In this document: positions 31,899 to 40,267 of the stretch, piece by piece
Layout of the letters: each line of letters opens with the position of its first letter
Position numbering within the stretch: position 1 is the first letter of the stretch
Source: Oscillospiraceae bacterium
GTDB lineage: Bacteria; Bacillota; Clostridia; Oscillospirales; SIG627
Assembly (NCBI GenBank): GCA_015064635.1
Contig: SVRV01000020.1
Location: forward strand, 1-45,122
Length of the DNA: 45,122 nt
Reading direction: 5' to 3'
Made by a program: the position numbers and the translations under genes
Notes under the pieces: model-generated
Databases searched by the model: none
Told to the model about the DNA's origin: nothing
Seen by the model: the letters and a program-made list of their open reading frames with translations, nothing else

Positions 31899-32666
31899 TT
31901 ACTGTCGAATTTTGTATTCGTATGGAGTCATTCCCGAAACTTCACGAAAAATACGGTTGAAGCTGCTTTGATTTTTGAATCCGCTTTCAAGCATGATGTC
32001 AACTATTTTTTTCTCGGTGTTATTCAAAAGTGTTTTAGCCTTGTGTACACGGAGCGTATTTATGTATTCACGAAAGCCTATTTTTAATTTTCCCGCAAAT
32101 ATTTTTGATACATAGCTTTGGCTGATGTAAAGAGCCTCCGAAACACTTTTTACGGTAATGTTATCGGTGAAATGCTCGGTGCAATATTCAAGTATTTTTA
32201 TCGCTGTGTCTTCCTCGATCCCATCTACATTTTCAAGCTCCATAATTTCCAAAAGCTCACCAATAACTGCATTGAGATATCCTAAAGCTGTCTTTGTTCT
32301 ACCGTTTCTGATTAGCGTTACCGTACGTTCAAGCATTGTATAAAAAGCGCTTCCATCGGTGTAATGGCAGACAGGCTTCTTTGTTATCATTGTGTTGTCG
32401 AAGGAGATGACAGCGGGGGAAAAAAGTATCAATACCGCTTCGGCATCGGGGGCATCGTCATAGGAATGAGTCTGATAAGGAAAAACAAATGCCAGTTCAC
32501 CCTCGCTGAGATTGTGCTCACATCCGTCCACAACCGTCCTGACACTTCCTTTTACCACATAAATGAGCTCACAATGTGGGTGAAACATGGGAGGGTAGCC
32601 TATAAATCCGTTTATGTGTGCGCCGGTGAGTTCAAAATGTTCTCTCTTTTCGAAAGTGCCCTTCAT
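31899..32666 (-). CDS. AraC family regulator with N-terminal cupin (arabinose-binding-like) domain
   Basis: A 255-residue regulator. The N-terminal cupin shows HINGFIGYPPMFHPHCELIYVVKGSVRTVVDGCEHNLSEGELAFVFPYQTHSY, with the His-rich metal or sugar pocket. The AraC domain at 165-255 has ITVKSVSEALYISQSYVSKIFAGKLKIGFREYINTLRVHKAKTLL and IVDIMLESGFKNQSSFNRIFREVSGMTPYEYK. GAGGAGG precedes the ATG. It is divergent from the GH-A hydrolase/ceramidase-like operon and shares overlapping promoters with it, so it is very likely the local regulator, sensing a product of that operon. Confidence 0.92.
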   Translation of the reverse strand: MKGTFEKREHFELTGAHINGFIGYPPMFHPHCELIYVVKGSVRTVVDGCEHNLSEGELAFVFPYQTHSYDDAPDAEAVLILFSPAVISFDNTMITKKPVCHYTDGSAFYTMLERTVTLIRNGRTKTALGYLNAVIGELLEIMELENVDGIEEDTAIKILEYCTEHFTDNITVKSVSEALYISQSYVSKIFAGKLKIGFREYINTLRVHKAKTLLNNTEKKIVDIMLESGFKNQSSFNRIFREVSGMTPYEYKIRQ

Positions 32667-32722
32667 ACATCCTCCTCAAAGCAGTGACAAAAATCATTGC
32701 TTTTTGTGTTCGTTATGTGTAG

Positions 32723-32751
32723 ATTATAGCTTATATTGTGATATAATGCAA
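32723..32751 (-). promoter_or_regulatory. SigmaA promoter of the AraC regulator, overlapping the opposing promoter
   Basis: On the minus strand TTGCAT (32751-32746), 17 bp, TATAAT (32728-32723). Its -35 box shares bases with the -10 of the plus-strand promoter at 32742-32747, so RNA polymerase cannot occupy both at once. Confidence 0.65.
32739..32747 (+). promoter_or_regulatory. Extended -10 promoter of the GH-A hydrolase operon
   Basis: TGATATAAT at 32739-32747 with no good -35, as expected for an activator-dependent promoter. GGAGG lies before the ATG at 32780. Confidence 0.55.
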
Positions 32752-32779
32752 GTGTAAAATAAATTTTTCGGAGGTTACT

Positions 32780-34732
32780 ATGTCAAATTTCATTCCATAT
32801 CCCTCATTTCACGATGATGTGCCCATTGATATTTCATTTATTTTTGAAGATGAAAAGCCCGCAGGTAAGCATGGCTTTTTAAAGGTACATGGCAGAGATT
32901 TTGTCTTTGAAGACGGCACAAAGGTTAAATTCTGGGGTACAAACTTCAACGGTGCAGGTTGCTTCCCCGAATACGATTATGCAAAGAAGCTGTCCCGACG
33001 TCTTGCAAAGCTTGGTATAAATTTAGTTCGCTTTCATCAGCTTGATTCCGAGTGGCATACACCTAACATTTTTGCTTTTACAAAGGGCAAGAGAGTAAAG
33101 GATGCTCACCTTGACCCCGAGAGCATGGACAGACTTGACTTCCTTATCAAGTGTCTTAAGGAGGAGGGCATATACATCTATATGGATATGTTCACCTATC
33201 GTAAGTTTCGCTCCGATGAGGGGGTTGAAAATGCTGTTTCGCTTGTTGACGCGGGAAAGCCCTATTGTAGCTTTTCACGTAGGCTTATTGAACTTCAGAA
33301 GGAGCTGTCCACAGAGCTTTGGACACATGAAAATAAGTATACGGGTATCAAATATTGTGACGAGCCTGCCATTGTTCTTGCCGAGGTGGTAAACGAAAGC
33401 GACCTGTTCAAGGTTCGTGTCAAGGAATACGTTGAGCCCTACAAGAGCGAGTTCATCGCTATGTGGAAAAAGTGGCTCACCGAAAACGGAAGGGACAAGG
33501 ATGTTTCGGAGATCGACCTTGTTTACTCCACAGACCCCGACCTGCTGGACTTCAAGATATATATCCAGACCAAATACAACGAAGAAATGATGGAGCATAT
33601 GCACTCTGTGGGCGTCAAGATACCCATCACGGGCACCAACTGGGTTGCTACTCCCGACCATCTTAGAACCGAGGAGGTCACCGACTTCCTTGACACGCAT
33701 CCCTATTTCTACGATTGGCGCTGGGGTGAGTTTGAAAAGAAGTGCATGAATCTGAGCATCACCCATCCGAAGGGCTTCTATCTTACAAGAAGCTGCTTCC
33801 ACAATTCGGTAAACAAGCCCTCGTATATTTCTGAGTGGGACGCGCCCTGGCCTAACGAGTACAGAGCCGATTCCGTAATCTATTCAGCCGCCTTCGGTAT
33901 GTTTCAGGGATGGTCGGGCTTTGCTATCCATACATATTCCTACTCATCACGCCTTGAGAGAATGGATATGCTGGGCAAGGAGATATCCGCCGAAAAGATA
34001 GGCAATACTCCATACCGACAGGGTATTTTCAGCACCTGGAACGATCCCGCTAAGTTCGGACTCTTCTATCACGCCGCACTTATCACAAGACGAGGTGACG
34101 TAAAGGCGGGTGAGCAGATGTATGCCCTTGACGTAGAGGACCGTGCGGCATGGGATATTGATAAGATAGTGCCGGGTGTTGAAAATAAGGTTCCCGTGGC
34201 AGACCTGAACGGTGATTCCAAGCTTCCTAAGTTCAGCTACGATGACAACGGCGAGAGCGTTACCTCCGAGACAGGTGAGCTTTACCGCAACTATAAGGAC
34301 AACTACGGCAAGGTTGATACTGATATGACCAAGTGTGCTTTCGGCTTCCTCGGAAAGAACGGAAAAGTGGAAATGAATGGCATGAGTGTGAAGTGCAAGA
34401 CAGATTTTGCGGTTATTGCCTTGTCATCTCTTTCAAACGACAAAATTACAGAGTCGGATAACATGCTTCTCACAGCTGTGGGCAGAGCACAGAATACCGA
34501 TTCAAAATTTGTTAAGGATACAATGATAGACATTGGTAAGCCTCCTGTTTTGATTGAAAATATCGAAGCCGAAATTGAAATGGATACAAAGTATGAGGAT
34601 CTTGTTGTATGGGCGATAAGTGCCGAGGGATACTATATAGGAACTGTTCCCACAATCTATGAAAACGGTAAGATAAAAATAAAGATAGGCGACGTTTCGC
34701 AATCAATGTATTATCTCATAACAAAGGCATAA
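32780..34732 (+). CDS. Clan GH-A glycoside hydrolase (GH5-like)
   Basis: A 650-residue hydrolase. A barrel of the clan GH-A type spans about 45-440: KFWGTNFNGAGCFPE near 52, LGINLVRFHQLD near 78-90, IYIYMDMFTYRKF near 133, and AEVVNESDLF with the acid/base Glu206 after Asn205. The predicted nucleophile is Glu352 in YISEWDAPWP. This Asn-Glu/Glu pairing is the hallmark of the clan. The C-terminal ~200 residues look beta-rich. No signal peptide, so it would act on imported oligosaccharides. It is followed 13 bp later by the ceramidase-like gene. Substrate unknown: mannan, cellulose or host-glycan fragments are all possible. Confidence 0.88.
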   Translation: MSNFIPYPSFHDDVPIDISFIFEDEKPAGKHGFLKVHGRDFVFEDGTKVKFWGTNFNGAGCFPEYDYAKKLSRRLAKLGINLVRFHQLDSEWHTPNIFAFTKGKRVKDAHLDPESMDRLDFLIKCLKEEGIYIYMDMFTYRKFRSDEGVENAVSLVDAGKPYCSFSRRLIELQKELSTELWTHENKYTGIKYCDEPAIVLAEVVNESDLFKVRVKEYVEPYKSEFIAMWKKWLTENGRDKDVSEIDLVYSTDPDLLDFKIYIQTKYNEEMMEHMHSVGVKIPITGTNWVATPDHLRTEEVTDFLDTHPYFYDWRWGEFEKKCMNLSITHPKGFYLTRSCFHNSVNKPSYISEWDAPWPNEYRADSVIYSAAFGMFQGWSGFAIHTYSYSSRLERMDMLGKEISAEKIGNTPYRQGIFSTWNDPAKFGLFYHAALITRRGDVKAGEQMYALDVEDRAAWDIDKIVPGVENKVPVADLNGDSKLPKFSYDDNGESVTSETGELYRNYKDNYGKVDTDMTKCAFGFLGKNGKVEMNGMSVKCKTDFAVIALSSLSNDKITESDNMLLTAVGRAQNTDSKFVKDTMIDIGKPPVLIENIEAEIEMDTKYEDLVVWAISAEGYYIGTVPTIYENGKIKIKIGDVSQSMYYLITKA

Positions 34733-34745
34733 GGAGGGGAAAGCT

Positions 34746-36242
34746 ATGCTTATAGGATGGTCGTCAAAGGACGTTTCATCAACCGAGAGAGTTACCATTA
34801 CAGGTCAGGCATTTGAGAGAATTTCAACAGGTGTTTTTGACCCTACCACAATAACCGTGCTTGTGATGGATGACGGTAAGGATAACGTAGTGTTTATTTC
34901 GGGAGATTTTACCGGTATTACTACCGAGCTTATTCGTGAGGTCAAGTCGGCTGTAAGCAAAAAAATGCCCGAAATTGACACAAGCAAGATAATATTCAAT
35001 GCAACACATACTCACACAGCCCCCAGATACCAGTCTCTCACCAACTTGGGATACGATAAAGCACCCCGTGACAAAGTTGACATATATCCTCCCGACAAAT
35101 ACCGAGCTTTCCTTGTTGAGCAAGTGTCAGATGCGGTTGCTGAGGCATACAAAGGCAGAGAAGAGGGCTCGTTCTCTTACGGATACGGCTCAGCGGCTGT
35201 TGCCATTCACAGAAGAGCAACCTATTTCAATGACAGAAGCATAAACAATAAAGCAAATGATACCTTTGGAGTAAATGGTTATGCCCAGATGTACGGACAA
35301 ACCAATGTTGAGGACTTTTCGGGCTTTGAGGGTACAATAGACACCAAGGCATATATGCTTTATACTTTTGATAAAGATAACAAGCTGACGGGTGCGATCA
35401 TCAACATCAACTGTCCCTCCCAGTGTACCGAGCTTGAGACCTTCACCTCAGCGGACTACTGGAATGAGACGAGAGAGCTGATTCGTGAGCGTCACGGTAA
35501 CATCTACATTCTGCCTCAGTGTGCCGCCGCAGGTGACCAGTCTCCTCATATTCTCCATGGTTCGGCTGAGTTTAACAGAAAGAATGCATTGAAATTCGGT
35601 GATGACCCCAAGGCAGCACAATTTTCAAGGCCATGGGAATATTACAACCGAAAGGTTATTGCCGAAAGAATTGCACATGCTTTTGACGAATGTCTCGAAT
35701 GGGCAAGTCGTGAAAAGATAACTGATGCTCCTATTTCTCACGTTACAAAGACAGTTTCTCTTGATGCCTGGAAGGTTACAGAGGAGGAATACAAAACCGC
35801 ACTTGAGAATTATGCGGCTTGCAAAAATCAGGAATTCGTTTGCACGGACGATCCTGAAGCTGATTTCAAAGAGAATACAAGAATATCATCCAATATCTCA
35901 AGATATGAAGGCGTTATATCAAGATATGAGGCAGGTCTGACACGCAGAAATGCGGAGATTCATGTGTTAAAAATAGGCGACATTGCTTTTGCATCAAATC
36001 CCTTTGAGCTTTACACCGATTATCAGCACAGAATTCAGGCGAGAAGTCCATTTACTCAGACCTTTATCATACAGCTTGCATCATCTGATGTTGAGTCTGC
36101 TCCAGGCACAGGTTATCTTCCTACAGCAAGAGCTGCCGCAAATAAGGGATACAGCGCCATTATGTTCAGCTGTACTGTGTCTCCCGAGGGCGGTCAAGAG
36201 CTTGTGGAGGAAACATTGACAGTATTGAACGAGATTAAATAA
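34746..36242 (+). CDS. Neutral ceramidase-like protein (N-terminal domain family)
   Basis: A 498-residue protein resembling the N-terminal catalytic domain of neutral/alkaline ceramidases (PF04734): an early VLVMDDGKDNVVFISGDFTGITTELI, then the zinc-site motif IIFNATHTHTAPRY near residue 80-93, and QCAAAGDQSPHILHG near 258-272, equivalent to the conserved GDxSPN segment. The C-terminal beta-sandwich domain of true ceramidases is missing and there is no signal peptide, so the substrate is probably not ceramide. Such cytoplasmic homologues occur next to glycosidases in gut bacteria, and an amidase role on a glycan-derived amide is conceivable. GGAGGGG precedes the ATG. A terminator follows. Confidence 0.8.
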   Translation: MLIGWSSKDVSSTERVTITGQAFERISTGVFDPTTITVLVMDDGKDNVVFISGDFTGITTELIREVKSAVSKKMPEIDTSKIIFNATHTHTAPRYQSLTNLGYDKAPRDKVDIYPPDKYRAFLVEQVSDAVAEAYKGREEGSFSYGYGSAAVAIHRRATYFNDRSINNKANDTFGVNGYAQMYGQTNVEDFSGFEGTIDTKAYMLYTFDKDNKLTGAIININCPSQCTELETFTSADYWNETRELIRERHGNIYILPQCAAAGDQSPHILHGSAEFNRKNALKFGDDPKAAQFSRPWEYYNRKVIAERIAHAFDECLEWASREKITDAPISHVTKTVSLDAWKVTEEEYKTALENYAACKNQEFVCTDDPEADFKENTRISSNISRYEGVISRYEAGLTRRNAEIHVLKIGDIAFASNPFELYTDYQHRIQARSPFTQTFIIQLASSDVESAPGTGYLPTARAAANKGYSAIMFSCTVSPEGGQELVEETLTVLNEIK

Positions 36243-36247
36243 TGTTG

Positions 36248-36277
36248 AAAAATGCATCGCGTAAGCGGTGCATTTTT
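36248..36277 (+). terminator. Intrinsic terminator of the GH-A/ceramidase-like operon
   Basis: AAAAATGCATCGC, loop GTAA, GCGGTGCATTTTT: a stem with one wobble and a T-tract, starting six bases after the stop. Confidence 0.85.
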
Positions 36278-36291
36278 GTATGTTTTTCCTA

Positions 36292-36319
36292 TTGATTAAA
36301 TACAAATTAGTGATATAAT
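36292..36319 (+). promoter_or_regulatory. SigmaA-type promoter of the antiporter gene
   Basis: TTGATT (36292-36297), 16 bp, TATAAT (36314-36319); an AAGAGG site precedes ATG 36367. Confidence 0.55.
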
Positions 36320-36366
36320 ATCAAATTGGATAACGAGTTAAAAAATATATTTATAAAGAGGAAATT

Positions 36367-37638
36367 ATGGAAACATTACTTATTTTGTCTGTTGCGCTTT
36401 TTGCGGGACTTATGCTTTCACGTCTCGCAAAGGTATTGCAGCTTCCCGCAGTAACCGCATACCTTGTGGCGGGAATACTTATCGGTCCTTATGTGCTTGG
36501 TCAGCTTGGCATAAACGGACTCGGACTTATAAGTCACGGTCAGATAAAGAGTCTGTCACTCATATCTGATGTAGCACTTGGCTTTATTGCTTTTTCTATC
36601 GGCAACGAATTCCGTCTTGCAACGCTTAAAAAGACTGGCAAGCAGGCAACTATTATCGGTATTTTTCAGGCAGTAGCGGCAACCTTACTGGTTGATGCGG
36701 CACTTATCGGACTTCATTTCCTTATGCCCGACAAGCTTCCGCTACCCGCAGCCATTGTACTTGGCGCTGTTGCATCCGCAACCGCTCCCGCCGCAACCCT
36801 CATGGTTGTACGACAGTACAAGGCAAAGGGCCCTCTGACAGACATACTCCTTCCCATCGTTGCTCTTGACGATGCTGTAGGACTTATACTTTTTGCGGTT
36901 TCCTTCGGTGTGGCAAAGGCTCTCATCTCGGGCGCAGTTGACGTTATTTCAATCATTGTTGAGCCCCTTTTAGAGGTTATTTTGTCCCTTGTGCTCGGTG
37001 CTGTTATGGGCGGACTCTTTACATATTTTGAAAAGTTCTTCCATTCACGCTCAAAGAGACTTTCAATGTCTGTAACCTTCGTACTTCTCACCGTTGCTCT
37101 TTCAATGCTTTCATTTGAAATCGGCGGTGTACATATTGCATTCTCATCACTTCTCGTTTGTATGATGCTGGGTACTGTATTCTGCAACTTCTGTGACTTC
37201 TCCGAGGAGCTCATGGACCGTATAGACCGTTGGAGCGCACCTCTTTTCATACTCTTCTTCGTCATAAGCGGTGCAGAGCTTGAGCTCTCCATCTTCAAGG
37301 ATCCTCTTGTTGTGCTTATAGGCGTTGTGTATATCATATTCCGTTCAACAGGAAAGTACGCGGGCGCAAGATTCAGTGCTCAGGCGACAAAATGTGATAA
37401 GAATATCGTGAAATATCTCGGTATCACACTTCTTCCTCAGGCGGGCGTTGCTCTCGGTATGGCAATAAAGGCTGAGGCTCTTGGCCCTGCCGGCACCGTT
37501 GTTGCAAACATCACCCTTTTCTCGGTACTCATTTATGAGCTTATAGGTCCGTACCTTACAAAGATATCTCTTATGAAGGCGGGCGAAATTGAGCCTGAGG
37601 GCAAGGTAAGTGCAAGAGGCGAAAAGGTACATAAGTAA
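36367..37638 (+). CDS. CPA2-type cation:proton antiporter
   Basis: A 423-residue membrane protein of the Na+/H+ exchanger domain family (CPA2, KefB/NapA-like), with about twelve or thirteen helices. The N-terminal LFAGLMLSRLAKVLQLPAVTAYLVAGILIGPYVLG is the typical first signature. Later come AIVLGAVASATAPAATLMVV and LPIVALDDAVGLILFA, with the Asp-Asp pair (near residue 171) characteristic of electrogenic exchangers of this fold. The C-terminal TrkA-N regulatory domain seen in KefB is absent. It would exchange Na+ or K+ for H+ across the cytoplasmic membrane. Monocistronic, with its own promoter and a following terminator. Confidence 0.93.
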   Translation: METLLILSVALFAGLMLSRLAKVLQLPAVTAYLVAGILIGPYVLGQLGINGLGLISHGQIKSLSLISDVALGFIAFSIGNEFRLATLKKTGKQATIIGIFQAVAATLLVDAALIGLHFLMPDKLPLPAAIVLGAVASATAPAATLMVVRQYKAKGPLTDILLPIVALDDAVGLILFAVSFGVAKALISGAVDVISIIVEPLLEVILSLVLGAVMGGLFTYFEKFFHSRSKRLSMSVTFVLLTVALSMLSFEIGGVHIAFSSLLVCMMLGTVFCNFCDFSEELMDRIDRWSAPLFILFFVISGAELELSIFKDPLVVLIGVVYIIFRSTGKYAGARFSAQATKCDKNIVKYLGITLLPQAGVALGMAIKAEALGPAGTVVANITLFSVLIYELIGPYLTKISLMKAGEIEPEGKVSARGEKVHK

Positions 37639-37652
37639 AAAAGTAACAAAAA

Positions 37653-37691
37653 CTGCCCGGATTACCTAAAAGGTAGTCCGGGCAGCTTTTT
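37653..37691. terminator. Bidirectional intrinsic terminator
   Basis: CTGCCCGGATTACC (from 37653) pairs with GGTAGTCCGGGCAG (to 37685), followed by CTTTTTG. It serves the antiporter gene and, read on the minus strand, the ferritin-like gene, whose stop is a few bases away. Confidence 0.9.
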
Positions 37692-37697
37692 GCCGAA

Positions 37698-38969
37698 TTA
37701 TATATTCAGATTACATGCATCCGAAACACCCTTGACTCTGCCGAGGGTGGTGTTGTCTGTTGTCCTGTTGCGGAGAAGCTCTATGGGATTGGGCGCTGTT
37801 TCAAAGCGGTAGTCCTGACCGTTTTGACGGATATAGTCTTCAATTATCATATGACTTTCAATGCTTTGAGGGTCGTTGTTTAAAATGCTCTGATACTTAA
37901 AGAAATTTGCGTTATCGTCAAGTGTATTTACGCATTGATAATTTTCGAGATTTGTAGTCATCTGAACGGAATTCTTCAATACATCCCTGACATAAGGAAT
38001 GTTTGATTCAAGACGAAGCACATCGGGGAAGGTTCCGTCACCGCCTATTACCTGACAAGGCTCCTTGTTTTCAAGGTGACGAAGCAGATCGGATGCTACA
38101 TGAAGGTGAGTTACCTCCTGTTCAAAGAGCATTTCCCAAATACTCTTTATATTGCTGTCGGTTTCGGTACAATATGCGCTGTAATAGAGATATGCCTCGG
38201 TATACTGATGCATAACCAGGTTTTCAAGCCAGGTGGCACAAGGGTCAAGAAGGCTTCCGTAGTGGGTCACATGGTCCTCCTCAACCATTCCTATCTCCTG
38301 ATAGAGAAAGCGTCCACGCTCATTGGGATAAGCGGTGCAAACATTCATATAATAGTTCATCGTCTGCTGCTCTGCGGCGGTTATGATGCCCGTGTGGAGC
38401 TTTGTGATAGGGGAGGCTGTTTTGTTGTTGATGGAATAGCGAACTGTGTCAAGGGGATGCCTGTAATGGGATATTGTGGGACGTGCGGGCATGATCTCGG
38501 TATATCCGCCAACCAGCCTTTCTGCCTTAACACCGGTCTCCATGTCAAGAAAATCAGAATATCTGTAAAGGTGGTCAAAGTCCTCAAGAAGGGCAAAGTC
38601 CAGAGCCTTTTTTACATAGGGGTCCGGCTCGTTCTTTGCAAGATATGCCGTAAGGTCGACAGCTACCTGCTCGTAGCCGATGGTGTGCTCAAGAAGTGTC
38701 TCATCGGAGGGCTTCATGAGACCTACAAGCTTTTGCTGCTGTTGCTCGCTTCTTCTCATAAATGCAAGGACACGGCGTAGGTCGTTGTTGTTGCAATTTC
38801 TTTGGAATTGGTGAGTGAACCATACGGCTTCAAATTCCGTACCGTTCATCAATATCATACGGCATCTCGTGTAAGGGTCGCCGTATTTGTCATAGCTCAT
38901 GGGACGCATTTTGTCCCAGTCCATGATGATTTTTTCAAGTGTTTTAGGTGTCAACTGAAGTGGATTCAT
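37698..38969 (-). CDS. Ferritin-like di-iron-domain protein of unknown function
   Basis: A 423-residue protein whose centre reads like a ferritin/rubrerythrin four-helix bundle. Candidate metal ligands are Glu in LEHTIGYEQVAVDLTAYLA, Glu/His in LLEDFDHLYRYSD, ExxH in MVEEDHVTHYGSLLDP and ExxH in EQEVTHLHVASDLLRHLE. Two ExxH motifs plus two more carboxylates would suit a di-iron or di-manganese site. It is much longer than rubrerythrin and has no rubredoxin-like CxxC domain. Role unknown: peroxide or oxygen handling is plausible for an anaerobe. I chose the ATG at 38969 (MNPLQLTP) because AAAGGA is close upstream; the longer reading adds a hydrophobic stretch from the promoter region. Monocistronic. 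Confidence 0.8.
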   Translation of the reverse strand: MNPLQLTPKTLEKIIMDWDKMRPMSYDKYGDPYTRCRMILMNGTEFEAVWFTHQFQRNCNNNDLRRVLAFMRRSEQQQQKLVGLMKPSDETLLEHTIGYEQVAVDLTAYLAKNEPDPYVKKALDFALLEDFDHLYRYSDFLDMETGVKAERLVGGYTEIMPARPTISHYRHPLDTVRYSINNKTASPITKLHTGIITAAEQQTMNYYMNVCTAYPNERGRFLYQEIGMVEEDHVTHYGSLLDPCATWLENLVMHQYTEAYLYYSAYCTETDSNIKSIWEMLFEQEVTHLHVASDLLRHLENKEPCQVIGGDGTFPDVLRLESNIPYVRDVLKNSVQMTTNLENYQCVNTLDDNANFFKYQSILNNDPQSIESHMIIEDYIRQNGQDYRFETAPNPIELLRNRTTDNTTLGRVKGVSDACNLNI

Positions 38970-39041
38970 GGGGTAGTTCCTTTCTGCATATTTTTGTTCT
39001 GTATTAGTATACGCAAAAGAGAGAAAAAAGTTGTACGGCAC

Positions 39042-39070
39042 TTGAAAAAAGAAAAAACATGTGCTATAAT
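39042..39070 (+). promoter_or_regulatory. SigmaA promoter of the cobalamin-riboswitch transcript
   Basis: TTGAAA (39042-39047), exactly 17 bp, TATAAT (39065-39070). Transcription would begin near 39077, just before the riboswitch. Confidence 0.8.
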
Positions 39071-39091
39071 AAAAAAACAAAAGAATAACGC

Positions 39092-39257
39092 AGTATGAAA
39101 ATTCAAAGCAAGGAAATCACGGTGAAAATCCGTAGCAACAGCCATTGCCGTTACAGTCGGAATGCTTGCCTTACTGTGACATGTAAAAGACTTCTTGGGC
39201 AAACGGAGAGGGGCTTCTGTAGGTGAAGTATGCTCTCCGTGAAGGAGAGCTTTTATT
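39092..39257 (+). promoter_or_regulatory. Cobalamin (B12) riboswitch with terminator platform
   Basis: The leader contains the conserved cobalamin aptamer core: AAGGAAATCACGGTGAAAATCC, then CGTAGCAACAGCCATTGCC (the B12-box region), and CAGTCGGAATGC. Downstream, ACGGAGAG (39203-39210) can pair perfectly with CTCTCCGT (39233-39240), which overlaps the terminator stem GCTCTCC-GTGAA-GGAGAGC (39232-39250) followed by TTTTATTT. So an antiterminator and terminator compete, and B12 binding would favour termination. It controls the two genes that follow. Confidence 0.92.
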
Positions 39258-39293
39258 TATCCTTTTGAATAAAAAAGAAAGGATGATACCAAA

Positions 39294-39752
39294 ATGAAAA
39301 GAATTTTCAAGGTATCGGCATTACTTGTTGCTTTAGTAATGCTCATTACACTCACTGCCTGCAAGGATGAGGCAGAAACAAAAACCCCCGAGGAGAAAAA
39401 AGCGGCAACCTCTGCACTTTGGGATTTGGCATATTATTCCGAGGACACAGAGCTCGGTGAGGGTGCAAACACTATAACCGTTAAGGTTACAGCAGAGGAA
39501 AAATCGGTAGTATTTACCATTCACACCGATGCGGGAAATCTTGCGGATGCGATGATGACTCACTCACTTGTGGAAGGCGATGATTCTCAATACGGTCTCT
39601 ACATCAAAAAGGTTAACGGAATAAGAGCTGATTATGAGCTTGATGACGGATACTATTGGAGTATAACCAAGGATGGTGAAATGCTCATGACAGGAGCCGA
39701 GGCGGAGATAATATCCGACGGCGCACAGTATGAATTCATCAGGACGAAGTAA
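39294..39752 (+). CDS. DUF4430-domain lipoprotein, probable cobalamin-uptake component
   Basis: A 152-residue surface lipoprotein. The signal peptide ends LTLTAC with lipid-carrying Cys23. The mature part matches the DUF4430 (transcobalamin C-terminal-like) fold: a beta-rich start ITVKVTAEEKSVVFTIHTDAGNLADAMMTHSLVEG, then YGLYIKKVNGIRADYELDDGYYWSITKDGEMLMTGAEAEIISDGAQYEFIRTK, where the YW...KDG block is typical. Related domains bind cobalamin in transcobalamin/intrinsic factor. Control by a B12 riboswitch and coupling to an ECF S component suggest it captures cobalamin outside the cell and hands it to the transporter. This is inference from context. AAAGGATG precedes the ATG. Confidence 0.87.
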   Translation: MKRIFKVSALLVALVMLITLTACKDEAETKTPEEKKAATSALWDLAYYSEDTELGEGANTITVKVTAEEKSVVFTIHTDAGNLADAMMTHSLVEGDDSQYGLYIKKVNGIRADYELDDGYYWSITKDGEMLMTGAEAEIISDGAQYEFIRTK

Positions 39753-40257
39753 GCTTACTATAAGGGAAACTGTGCTTTTTGCAATGCTGGGAACTATAAT
39801 GTTTGTCTCCAAAATACTTTTGGAAATATTGCCAAACATTCACCTGCTTGCAATGTTTACGGTGCTTTATACCGTGGTGTTCCGAGCAAAAGCACTTATT
39901 CCCATATATGTCTATGTTTTTATCAACGGTCTTTGGAGTGGCTTTGCCACATGGTGGATTCCATATACGTATATATGGACAGTTTTGTGGGCTTTGACGA
40001 TGCTTATTCCCAAAAACATGTCAAGGGCTGCATCAATGATCGTTTATCCTCTCCTTTGCGGACTTCACGGAATTTGCTTCGGTATCCTTTACGCCCCCGG
40101 TCAAGCATTTCTGTTCGGGCTCAATTTCGAACAGACGCTGACCTGGATTGCCATTGGTTTTCCCTGGGATGTTGTTCAGGGCATCGGAAATCTTGCGGCG
40201 GGATGCCTTGTTTATCCGCTGGCACAGGTGCTGAGGAAAATACAAAAGAGTAAATAA
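39730..40257 (+). CDS. ECF transporter S component, probably for cobalamin
   Basis: A 175-residue membrane protein with about five or six helices, of the energy-coupling factor substrate-binding (S) component type. Features: KLTIRETVLFAMLGTIMFVSKILLEILPNIHLLAMFTVLYTVVFRAKALIPIYVYVFINGLWSGFATWWIPYTYIWTVLWAL and the closing GFPWDVVQGIGNLAAGCLVYPLAQVL, both common in S components. The B12 riboswitch and the DUF4430 lipoprotein upstream point to cobalamin or a precursor as substrate. The energising EcfA/EcfT genes are not here and are presumably shared from elsewhere. The ATG at 39730 overlaps the lipoprotein gene by 23 bases; a shorter form cannot be excluded. Confidence 0.87.
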   Translation: MNSSGRSKLTIRETVLFAMLGTIMFVSKILLEILPNIHLLAMFTVLYTVVFRAKALIPIYVYVFINGLWSGFATWWIPYTYIWTVLWALTMLIPKNMSRAASMIVYPLLCGLHGICFGILYAPGQAFLFGLNFEQTLTWIAIGFPWDVVQGIGNLAAGCLVYPLAQVLRKIQKSK

Positions 40258-40267
40258 AGCACAAACG

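Noticed and set aside
38076-38780. 234-residue ORF opposite the ferritin-like gene
   Set aside because: Same reason: the ferritin-like frame has coherent helical motifs and a proper ribosome binding site, and this one does not.
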